From NCBI GenBank assembly GCA_003235715.1, contig QJVM01000245.1, positions 1 to 38,914 on the forward strand: a DNA stretch of 38,914 bases, in the 5' to 3' direction. The notes under the pieces were generated by a model. The model saw only the letters and a program-made list of their open reading frames with translations. It did no database searches and had not been told where the DNA came from. Within the stretch, counting starts at the first letter, position 1. Every line of letters starts with the position of its first letter. The position numbers and the translations under genes were made by a program. This document shows positions 33,213 through 38,914 of the stretch, piece after piece. Source of the DNA: Nitrospirota bacterium (lineage in GTDB: Bacteria; Nitrospirota; Thermodesulfovibrionia; SZUA-242).

Positions 33213-33827
33213 TCATGACCGGCCGAAATAGAGATTCTCGAGGCGGAGGAACTCGGCGACCTCGTCGGGGGTCAGGCCGGCCGGAAAGTCCTCCGTCGGA
33301 ATTGCGTCCGTCAGGGGGGTGGGCAATACGACCCCAGGGCTTTCCGGAACTGCGGAGGAATGAGACGATTGCCTCAGGACATGAATAACCGGGTTCGGGC
33401 GGCCCGCGATACGAACCAAGGCAAAGGGTACAAGCTCGACCTGGAACAGGCCGGAGAACGGAACGAGAAGGGCCCGGGCCGTTTCCGGAAAAGACGGCGC
33501 AAAGAGATAAAGCGTGAACGTTGCCGAGGTCCGAAACACGCGCGTACTGACCCCGATCATGTCCCGGGTCCAGCAACCAAAGGCCAGGGCATCCACAAGG
33601 AACCGGTGCACCCGGCCATCCGTGCAGAACCGGGCGATGTGAAGACGGGTCCGCGCCGGGTTGGCCAGAATCAGGTCCGACGAACCAAAGGTCGGTGAAT
33701 CGATGTTGAGCAGATCCTGAACGGGATGCTCGGGCTCGCAGGTTGCCAGATAGTTTCGGGCGGCCTGTACGAGATCAGTCCTGGCTGCGGCCGGAAAAGG
33801 GTCCGGCCCCCCATCCTGCCCGGTCAT
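33213..33827 (-). CDS. unknown protein in the ParA-CBM48 unit
   Basis: The frame codes for 204 residues. It starts on the base next to the stop of the MinD-like gene, which argues for co-translation. No signal peptide, membrane segment or motif is recognised. The centre (about 75-140) is hydrophobic and beta-rich in appearance, with FGCWTRDMIGVSTRVFRTSAT and LVPFALVRIAGR. The C-terminus has a short helix-like LTPDEVAEFLRLENLYFG. It is the last gene of the unit ParA-CBM48, MinD-like, unknown, and may be a partner or effector of the two ATPase-fold proteins. Confidence 0.65.
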   Translation of the reverse strand: MTGQDGGPDPFPAAARTDLVQAARNYLATCEPEHPVQDLLNIDSPTFGSSDLILANPARTRLHIARFCTDGRVHRFLVDALAFGCWTRDMIGVSTRVFRTSATFTLYLFAPSFPETARALLVPFSGLFQVELVPFALVRIAGRPNPVIHVLRQSSHSSAVPESPGVVLPTPLTDAIPTEDFPAGLTPDEVAEFLRLENLYFGRS

Positions 33828-34712
33828 CTATCGGAGCGCACCGGATCGGGTGACCAGCGTATCGGCCAGTCTGACAATATGCGTGGCCAGGGACGGGTCC
33901 GGGGGCGTCGTCGCCGCGGCAAAGGACGGATCCAGGGAGGCTGTCAGATGGAACCGATCGGGGAGGCTTCCGACAAAGATCAGTTCACGGCACAGGAATT
34001 TCTGAACCATGTTCGAGACCACACGGAAAGCCGGCTCTGCGGTGTTTGTGCTTCGGTCGTCCGCAATGAGAAGCCCCAACCTCTCAGAGGAACTCGAACC
34101 AGAGATGGCTTTGAGGGATTGATACGCCGTCATCAGGTCAACGCGTTCCGGGGTGGTGAGGACCACGTAGAACGGGTTGAGAAGCCAAACAAAACTTTCA
34201 ATCCCTGAGACATCCGGGGTGGAATTGACCACGATCACGTCAGCGTCGCGATAGAGCGCGGTGAACATGCTGAGCGAATCGCCAAGGCCGCCTTCGCTGT
34301 CCCAGAACCCCAAGGTCAGGTTGTGGAGGGAACCTTGGGTGGGCCTTCCGGCCGCGGCCGGGCCCAGAAGGTCCATAAGGTTGGGAGAATTCCGGCTCGT
34401 TTCCACCAAAGCCACCCGAAATCCCCGACGTGCCAGTTCCAGCCCGAGATGTGCGGTAATGACGGTCCTTTCCGGACGGAGGGTGTCTGACGAACAGACG
34501 AAGAAGGAATTCCGGGTCAGGCTCGTGGAGGGCGGTTCCTCAATCAGTTCGGGTCTTGCGAAGCGGGGCACGGCCCGCGGCGGGATATCTGTCGTCCCGC
34601 AGGCTCCTTTCGGAAGGGAGGCTTCGACCGATTTGTTGTCCAGGGTCCCCGAGAGGAAAAGATGCGAGATCTCCTCGATGCTGCGCAACGACTCCTTCTG
34701 CCTTTGCTCCAT
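33828..34712 (-). CDS. MinD/ParA-fold protein without a P-loop (likely pseudo-ATPase)
   Basis: The 294-residue product has an N-terminal disordered region (1-66) and then a deviant-Walker ATPase fold. HLGLELARRGFRVALVET (88-105) matches the helix and strand after the P-loop in MinD and ParA proteins, and VIVVNSTPDVSG and FYVVLTTPERVDLMTAYQ match the later motifs. Where KGGVGKT should be, it reads CSSDTLRPERTV (73-84), with neither signature lysine. The VDxD aspartates are also gone. ATP hydrolysis is therefore unlikely. It follows the intact ParA-CBM48 gene by 16 bp and could form a heterodimer with it. FlhG-like regulators are alternative relatives. Confidence 0.7.
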   Translation of the reverse strand: MEQRQKESLRSIEEISHLFLSGTLDNKSVEASLPKGACGTTDIPPRAVPRFARPELIEEPPSTSLTRNSFFVCSSDTLRPERTVITAHLGLELARRGFRVALVETSRNSPNLMDLLGPAAAGRPTQGSLHNLTLGFWDSEGGLGDSLSMFTALYRDADVIVVNSTPDVSGIESFVWLLNPFYVVLTTPERVDLMTAYQSLKAISGSSSSERLGLLIADDRSTNTAEPAFRVVSNMVQKFLCRELIFVGSLPDRFHLTASLDPSFAAATTPPDPSLATHIVRLADTLVTRSGALR

Positions 34713-34728
34713 GGCCTCTCCTCCTCAG

Positions 34729-35814
34729 CTAGACGCTCATAATGGAGTTGTAGCCGCCATAGACATCCTCGGACACCCGGCTGTTGACGGGGTCGGGAAT
34801 CCAGCGGCCGTCCACGACATACTTGTATTGATAGGTACCGGGCGGGAGCGTCATGACTTTCTTCCAGACGGTCCGGTCTCCGGAACGGGCGGGGACCAGA
34901 TCCTCGGGCTTCCAGTTGTTGAAATCCCCGGCCACCTTTACAGGCATGCCCTCCGGCGCCTCGAACGCAAAGACAACCTGCCTGGCGCCCTCTGGATGCC
35001 GGGAGGCTCCCTGGGAAACCTTCTGTTCCGTTTGTTCCGGTTTCCGGACGTGGGGGGTGTGGGTTTCCATGCGCAGGAGTTCGAGGGCCAAAGCCTGATA
35101 TTCAGTGTAGGCATGGTCCTGGGGACTGAAGCGGGTGACCGGCTGGCCGTGGGCTGCCGCTTCTCGGAGGCGGGTGCTCGAGGTAATGACCGAGGTCGCG
35201 CAGGAGCCCGGATACTTTTCACGGAGGGTTCTGAGCACCCACTGTCCGAAGCGCGTCCGTGGGGCGATATTGACCGGAAGAATTCTGACCTGGATAGCGT
35301 GCCCCACATGATTACGGATAAACGCCATGCTGTCGATGAGGCGATCCAGTCCATGCAGGGAATTGGCGCTGCTGTCCACCGGTACGAGCGCTTCATCGCA
35401 GGCCATCAGGGCATTGAACGTGAGCAGTCCCACGCTGGGTGGGCAGTCCACGAGAATGTAGTCGTAAAGAAATTCCACGTGGGAAAGCGCTTCCTTGAGA
35501 CGGTACTCCCGGTCCGGTACGCCCGACATGAGCTGTTCAAAAGCGCTCAGAACTACGTTGCTGAAGACCGCATCGAGGTTTTCGTGAACTGGTGTTACGG
35601 CTTCGGCCATGGGAAGGGCCGCTGTAAGGACCTCGTGCGTGCTCTTGACGACAGATTCCGGAGGGGTTCCCAGGTTCAGGGCGCAATGACCCTGGGGATC
35701 CATATCCACAAGGAGGACCTTCCGACCCATATCGGCCAGGAAACTGGCCAGGTTCACAGCGGTTGTGGTCTTGCCGCAACCGCCCTTCTGATTCACAAGC
35801 GCGATCTTCCTCAT
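34729..35814 (-). CDS. ParA-family ATPase fused to a glycogen-binding (CBM48) domain
   Basis: The 361-residue product starts after GGGAGG. Residues 1-250 are a complete ParA ATPase: deviant Walker A KGGCGKTT (10-17), VDMDPQGH (36-43) and VDCPPSVG (122-129), with the signature lysines present. After a linker (about 251-278), residues 279-361 form a CBM48/AMPK-beta-like beta sandwich with VAGDFNNWKP, GTYQYKYVVDGRW and NSIMSV. Sugar-contact residues of AMPK beta (W100, K126, W133, N150) line up with W301, K331, W338 and N356, so glycogen or starch-like glucan binding is plausible. ParA proteins position DNA or protein cargo; here the cargo could be glycogen granules or a polysaccharide enzyme. 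Two coupled genes follow. Confidence 0.9.
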   Translation of the reverse strand: MRKIALVNQKGGCGKTTTAVNLASFLADMGRKVLLVDMDPQGHCALNLGTPPESVVKSTHEVLTAALPMAEAVTPVHENLDAVFSNVVLSAFEQLMSGVPDREYRLKEALSHVEFLYDYILVDCPPSVGLLTFNALMACDEALVPVDSSANSLHGLDRLIDSMAFIRNHVGHAIQVRILPVNIAPRTRFGQWVLRTLREKYPGSCATSVITSSTRLREAAAHGQPVTRFSPQDHAYTEYQALALELLRMETHTPHVRKPEQTEQKVSQGASRHPEGARQVVFAFEAPEGMPVKVAGDFNNWKPEDLVPARSGDRTVWKKVMTLPPGTYQYKYVVDGRWIPDPVNSRVSEDVYGGYNSIMSV

Positions 35815-36573
35815 GGCATTACCTCCCTGCTTTTCTTGGATTGGAATTCTTGCGGCGGGTTATACGCGGCCGGATAGCCGGCCGGCGGTGACGTGAAGAA
35901 CGACGGAGGGGAGGGAAGAGAGGGAATATTGCAGTTAACCTGAAAGGCTGGCTCCGGTCTAACCCCCTTTTTCACGCGGTTCCTGGCAGAGCGTGCGGTC
36001 CGGTCTGCGGCCGGAAGGGGTTTCGATAGGTCGGGCCGGAGGAAACAATACCCGTCGGGCAGAACGAAGACTGCCGGGAACGGGCAAGGTTTAGAATCCT
36101 GCAATGTGGGTCCATCAAAAAATGGCCTGCTGGCTCCTCCTGGGGCTAGCGTCTGCCTGACAAGATTCAGTGGGGCTGGGGGATCGTCGCCTCCTTCTTC
36201 CCTGTAAAAGTATGTACCGTCCGGTCTTAAGGAACCGCTCGGAAGTCATGCTCCAACTGTATAATTTTTCTCATTTAAACAGAATGTATACAATATGTCA
36301 ACATTTTTTCCACGCCGGGTGACACTGTGCTTGGGCATCGGGAATCCCGGCGGTCCCGGTCGGATGCGCCGGCTTTCCGGGCAGGTGGGAAAGGGCTATG
36401 GAGACCGGTGTCCGCATTGACATGGCTCCACAAACCTCAGCGCTCCCGGAAGCCGTATGGCTCCAATCGGGGTCGCGTCTTCGCCGGGCCTTTTGTTTGA
36501 GCCGTGTTCCGGTTCCGGGTATGCTATCTTCGTTGTTGCAGCCAGAAGAGGAACCTATCCGACGGGAGGTCTC
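35815..36573. other. 759-bp intergenic region between divergent genes
   Basis: No convincing gene lies here. A low-complexity proline-rich minus-strand frame (35811-36104, TTG start, no ribosome site) overlaps the ParA start but looks spurious. The region holds the AT-rich promoter at 36273-36301 for the ParA unit, giving a leader of about 450 bases, and the ribosome site GGGAGGT of the flavoprotein gene at its right end. Confidence 0.6.
36273..36301 (-). promoter_or_regulatory. sigma70-type promoter of the ParA-CBM48 unit with palindrome in the spacer
   Basis: On the minus strand a perfect TTGACA (36296-36301) is followed after 17 bp by TTAAAT (36273-36278), which matches the -10 at four of six bases. 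The spacer holds the 8-bp palindrome TGTATACA (36285-36292), well placed for a repressor or spacer-binding activator. The surrounding 60 bp are much richer in A and T than the rest of the window. Transcription would start near 36266, about 450 bases before the ParA start codon. Confidence 0.55.
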
Positions 36574-37155
36574 ATGAAAATTGTTGCATTCAATGGCAGT
36601 GCCCGAAAGGGCGGAAACACGTCAAAACTTCTCGAACTGGTCTTGAACGAGGCTGCTGCCGAGGGTGTCGAAACAGAACTGATCGAGCTTGCCGGCAAGA
36701 AGATCCCGGGCTGTATCGCGTGCTACAAGTGCTTCGAGAACAAGGATCAGCGCTGTGCCGTGGAAGGAGACTTTCTGAATGAAGCGGTGGCAAAAATGCT
36801 GGAGGCGGATGGCATCCTCCTGGGCTCTCCCACATACTTTGCCGACGTTACCGCCACGATGAAAGCCCTTATCGAACGGTGCGGCATGGTTTCTCGGGCC
36901 AACGGAGACCTGTTCAAACGCAAGGCCGGAGCCTCCGTCGTGGCCGTTCGCCGGGCCGGTGGGGCCCACGTGTTCAGCTCGCTCAATTATTTCTTCCTGA
37001 TAGGCCAGATGTTCGTGGTGGGTTCTTCGTACTGGAATATTGGCATCGGTCGCGCTCCGGGTGAGGTTATGAACGATGAAGAGGGGCTGAGAACGATGCG
37101 CGACCTTGGGAGAAACATGGCCTGGCTGCTCCGGAGGATTACCCCCCCGGGGTGA
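36574..37155 (+). CDS. flavodoxin-fold FMN reductase with Isf-like cysteine motif
   Basis: The 193-residue product starts after GGGAGGT. An upstream extension of the frame is rejected. The N-terminus has FNGSARKGGNTSKLL (6-20), the FMN phosphate-binding loop of NADPH-dependent FMN reductases, and GSPTYFADVTATMKAL follows. The cysteines C47, C50, C53 and C61 give C-x2-C-x2-C-x7-C. This fits the compact cluster motif of archaeal and bacterial iron-sulfur flavoproteins (Isf), though many plain family members have a similar block. It probably transfers electrons from NAD(P)H or ferredoxin to a quinone, oxygen or unknown acceptor. It stands alone at the left of a set of small cysteine-rich proteins. 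Confidence 0.88.
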   Translation: MKIVAFNGSARKGGNTSKLLELVLNEAAAEGVETELIELAGKKIPGCIACYKCFENKDQRCAVEGDFLNEAVAKMLEADGILLGSPTYFADVTATMKALIERCGMVSRANGDLFKRKAGASVVAVRRAGGAHVFSSLNYFFLIGQMFVVGSSYWNIGIGRAPGEVMNDEEGLRTMRDLGRNMAWLLRRITPPG

Positions 37156-37196
37156 GTCGTCCCGCGCCGCGGTTTCTTGTTTCGCGGGACCGGAGG

Positions 37197-37394
37197 TCAG
37201 TGAGCCAGGATTTCGTAGGTTCCTTCGTGACAGCAGTCTTCGCAGCAGTATTGTTCGCGGTGGCTTGGGCTGGTATGGATCACCTTGAAGCTTCTCCGGC
37301 ACCGGCCGCACCGGACCGTGACAATGAGACCCATGTGGATGCTGGGCCGTCCGAGAAGATCGTAGACTCCTTCAATGCTGGTTACGTGCGTCAT
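37197..37394 (-). CDS. small cysteine-rich protein, likely zinc-binding
   Basis: From the ATG at 37394, preceded by AGGGGGTG at good spacing, the frame codes for 65 residues; an earlier in-frame start exists at 37448. The protein has C29-G-R-C32 and then CCEDCC (C50, C51, C54, C55), a treble-clef or zinc-ribbon-like pattern in a very short chain. No membrane segment. On the other strand a 99-codon frame (37152-37451) with one hydrophobic segment overlaps it fully. The ribosome site and paired cysteines favour the minus-strand gene, but the choice is not secure. Confidence 0.5.
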   Translation of the reverse strand: MTHVTSIEGVYDLLGRPSIHMGLIVTVRCGRCRRSFKVIHTSPSHREQYCCEDCCHEGTYEILAH

Positions 37395-37576
37395 ATTCAC
37401 CCCCTGAAAGACGCTGCACCCTGCAGGCGCAAGGAATTGGAACTTCAATGATTCGGTGTGTCTCGGGATGAGATGATAGGAAGCGTCCCCTCATCCCCTC
37501 CGCATGGGATAGAAGCAGAATTTGTGCCAGTGAAAAAATACCATTTTAACGGTAGGTTTGGTGTTAGGAGCGTAAG

Positions 37577-37622
37577 AAATATGACATCTCGGAGGTATCT
37601 ATACCCTGTGCGCGTCATATTT
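37577..37622. promoter_or_regulatory. nested, concentric inverted repeats upstream of the CGGC-domain gene
   Basis: AAATATGAC (37577-37585) and GTCATATTT (37614-37622) are perfect 9-bp arms. Exactly centred inside them lies GGTAT-CT-ATACC (37594-37605), a second perfect dyad with 5-bp arms. Both share the centre at 37599.5, and the 8-bp stretches between them do not pair. The element starts 92 bases before the TTG of the CGGC gene and ends 47 bases before it. It could be a double operator for one dimeric or tetrameric regulator, or a folded RNA leader. No T-tract follows apart from TTTTT at the right arm. Confidence 0.5.
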
Positions 37623-37668
37623 TTGTCGGACCAGCCCTTTCATTTCCTTGGTTGAGGGCTAATTCTTC

Positions 37669-38001
37669 TTGAAACGAATCGGCATCATCAACTGCTTCGA
37701 GGTATCGAAGAAATGCACGGCATCAGGATGCTTCAAGGCGTTCCATGCCCGTACCGGAGCCTTCGATCGTTACCAGGGAGAAGAGGCGGAGATCATCAGC
37801 TTTGTTCACTGTAACGGTTGCGGTCCTGACGCCCTGGAAAACGTTATGGAGAAGGCCCGGCGGATGAAGGAGAAGGGGGTGGATGTCATACATCTTTCCA
37901 CGTGTACGCGTTCCCGCTGCCCCATGTACGCCGCTTTCATGGAGGCGCTCGGCTACCAGACCGAGGTCGAAGGCTTTACTCATGCGAAGAAGAAACCATG
38001 A
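37669..38001 (+). CDS. CGGC-domain protein
   Basis: The 110-residue product begins at a TTG with a GAGG about 12 bases upstream. MKRIGIINCFEVSKKC (1-16) and HCNGCG (47-52) match the CGGC domain, a putative metal-binding domain named for its Cys-Gly-Gly-Cys motif, here C48-N-G-C51. More cysteines are C9, C16, C21, C79 (STC) and C84 (RCPMY). The last block, VIHLSTCTRSRCPMY, is typical of the family. Its biochemical role is not established; metal or redox sensing is a common guess. The stop overlaps the next start (ATGA). The nested dyad at 37577-37622 lies in its leader. Confidence 0.85.
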   Translation: MKRIGIINCFEVSKKCTASGCFKAFHARTGAFDRYQGEEAEIISFVHCNGCGPDALENVMEKARRMKEKGVDVIHLSTCTRSRCPMYAAFMEALGYQTEVEGFTHAKKKP

Positions 38002-38507
38002 CAGGGGAACCAGGGCGCATGGATGAACAGAGCCGGCTTGTTCCCATATTGAGAGAAGGGGTGAACATTGTTCGGATGCTTTTCTTCAAAAAGCTCCGGG
38101 ACGATTTTGAAGGACGTTATGGCCATAGGGCCCCGGACTATGCTCCGAAACTGGCCGGTGCGGTATTGAACGAGTTTTTCGGAACCGTTAACCCGGAGGA
38201 GGGGTTCCTCCGTTTTGCCCGCGAGAACCAGGCGGTCATCCGGGACGAACTCGCACACCTGGCCGTCCGTCACGAGAACCTGCGTATTCCTCTCACCGAT
38301 GCGCTCAGGGTCCAGTTCCTGTGCGACAGCCATGAGGGCGTTGAGGGTGACGAGGCGGTTTTGACCCGGGCACGAGATCTGGGTGTCCTGATCACCGAGC
38401 GGGATGTTCCCCTGCCCAGGACCTTCCTCACGTTGGTTCGGCGGCTGGGATCCGCCGCCGGGGTTCTCGTTCCTCCCACGATTCGTGAGGAGACCGGAGA
38501 GGCCTGA
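37998..38507 (+). CDS. unknown soluble protein coupled to the CGGC gene
   Basis: The ATG at 37998 overlaps the CGGC stop by four bases, so this is preferred over the open frame extending upstream. The 169-residue product is mostly helical in appearance, with conserved-looking ILREGVNIVRMLFFKKLRDDF (about 16-36), LAGAVLNEFFG, and VQFLCDSHEG with a single cysteine. No membrane segment or known motif. It may act together with the CGGC protein. A short gap of 12 bases leads to the ybaK-type gene, so all three could be one operon. Confidence 0.65.
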   Translation: MTGEPGRMDEQSRLVPILREGVNIVRMLFFKKLRDDFEGRYGHRAPDYAPKLAGAVLNEFFGTVNPEEGFLRFARENQAVIRDELAHLAVRHENLRIPLTDALRVQFLCDSHEGVEGDEAVLTRARDLGVLITERDVPLPRTFLTLVRRLGSAAGVLVPPTIREETGEA

Positions 38508-38519
38508 TTCCCTTTCTCC

Positions 38520-38914
38520 ATGGGCAAGGAAAAGATACCCGTTACGCCGGCGGTACGGATGCTCCGCCAGAACAAGGTCGACTATTCAGACCATCCTTAC
38601 CACTATGAGGAAAAGGGCGGAACTGCGGTTTGTGCCCGGGAACTCGGGGTGGATGAACATGCGGTCATCAAGACCCTCGTCATGGAAGATGAGAGCGGGC
38701 GGCCCCTCCTTATTCTCATGCATGGCGACTGCCAGGTCTCCACGAAAGGCCTGGCCCGTCATCTCGGCGTTAAGACCATCACCCCCTGCGCACCCGAGGT
38801 GGCCCACCGGCACACGGGGTACATGGTCGGCGGGACCTCGCCCTTCGGAACCCGGATCAAGATGCCGGTTTATATGGAACGCTCGATCGTGGAGGTTCCC
38901 CGGGTGTACATCAA
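38520..38914 (+). CDS. ybaK: Cys-tRNA(Pro)/Cys-tRNA(Cys) deacylase YbaK family (3' end outside the window)
   Basis: The frame opens at 38520 and runs off the right edge after about 131 residues. The N-terminus KIPVTPAVRMLRQNKVDYSD-like stretch, GGTAVCARELGV, VIKTLVM and GTSPFGTRIKMPVYME are the core of the YbaK subgroup of the prolyl-tRNA editing domain. The lysine in VIKTLVM and the GTSPFG loop belong to the editing pocket. YbaK hydrolyses cysteine wrongly attached to tRNA-Pro. The family usually has about 155-160 residues, so only some 25 are missing. It follows the unknown gene by 12 bases. Confidence 0.88.
   Translation, partial: MGKEKIPVTPAVRMLRQNKVDYSDHPYHYEEKGGTAVCARELGVDEHAVIKTLVMEDESGRPLLILMHGDCQVSTKGLARHLGVKTITPCAPEVAHRHTGYMVGGTSPFGTRIKMPVYMERSIVEVPRVYI

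Noticed and set aside
31901-33388. 495-codon plus-strand frame opposite threonine synthase
   Set aside because: It shadows an unmistakable threonine synthase and crosses into the neighbouring gene. There is no motif support.
34261-35877. 538-codon plus-strand frame opposite the ParA and MinD-like genes
   Set aside because: It shadows two minus-strand genes with clear motifs or gene order. Nothing recognisable is encoded in it.
35811-36104. 97-codon minus-strand frame ending in an ATGA overlap with the ParA start
   Set aside because: The overlap is tempting, but the start is a TTG without a ribosome site and the sequence is a low-complexity proline- and serine-rich stretch. It may still be transcribed as part of the ParA leader.
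37152-37451. 99-codon plus-strand frame with a hydrophobic segment and a GTGA overlap with the flavoprotein gene
   Set aside because: The minus-strand frame in the same place has a better ribosome site and paired cysteines. Only one is likely to be real, and this one is less supported.
1-38914. CRISPR arrays, rRNA or tRNA genes, insertion sequences, prophage genes
   Set aside because: No regularly spaced repeats, no cloverleaf-like sequence noticed by eye and no transposase- or integrase-like protein were seen. A covariance-model scan would be needed to exclude small RNAs.

Overview
The window is about 39 kb of gene-dense, GC-rich bacterial chromosome, cut at both ends inside a gene. No rRNA, tRNA, CRISPR array, transposase or integrase was found. 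The gene mix is a class I [4Fe-4S] fumarase, a zinc-ribbon threonine synthase beside a trans-sulfuration enzyme, four B12-binding radical SAM enzymes, a PilZ-PilT ATPase, GreB, and CGGC and U32 proteins. This fits an anaerobic or microaerophilic Gram-negative lineage of the deltaproteobacterial (Desulfobacterota) or Nitrospirota type. That assignment is inferred from gene content only and is uncertain.

Layout. Positions 1-5259 are mostly plus-strand housekeeping and accessory genes: phosphotransferase (partial), DOMON-like protein, small membrane protein, thioesterase, GreB, patatin, and a metallo-beta-lactamase-fold hydrolase. A 444-bp gap before the hydrolase holds an 18-bp direct repeat around a small degenerate ORF. 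A lone B12-radical SAM gene (5256-7019, minus) is divergent from a histidine kinase/OmpR-type regulator pair (7230-8965). A tandem TTTACA repeat sits in front of the pair. A membrane protein with conserved-looking cysteines and a Ser/Thr-type metallophosphoesterase follow. Positions 10883-17556 hold mainly minus-strand genes: PilZ-PilT, NlpC/P60 lipoprotein, U32 protein, Nudix hydrolase and NmrA-type reductase, plus an AEC transporter on the plus strand. A methyltransferase and an unknown protein (17656-18886, plus) then converge on the main cluster.

The most unusual region is 19039-27680 on the minus strand. It has eight genes joined by overlaps or a 7-nt gap. In transcription order they are an ABC ATPase, an ABC-2 permease, a fold-III PLP decarboxylase-like protein whose usual PLP-binding lysine is methionine, a YghO-like GNAT protein, a FemAB-like GNAT protein, and three different B12-binding radical SAM enzymes. 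This looks like a complete biosynthesis-and-export pathway for an unknown small molecule or modified lipid or amino acid. I do not recognise it as a described system.

From 28284 to 35814 the minus strand carries a membrane methyltransferase, fumarase, a trans-sulfuration enzyme and threonine synthase. Upstream of these is a three-gene unit: a ParA ATPase fused to a glycogen-binding (CBM48) domain, a MinD-like protein that has lost its P-loop, and an unknown protein. This unit has a good sigma70-type promoter with a long leader. The right end (36574-38914) encodes an iron-sulfur-flavoprotein-like reductase, a small cysteine-rich protein, a CGGC-domain protein preceded by a nested inverted repeat, an unknown protein, and the start of a YbaK-type aminoacyl-tRNA deacylase.
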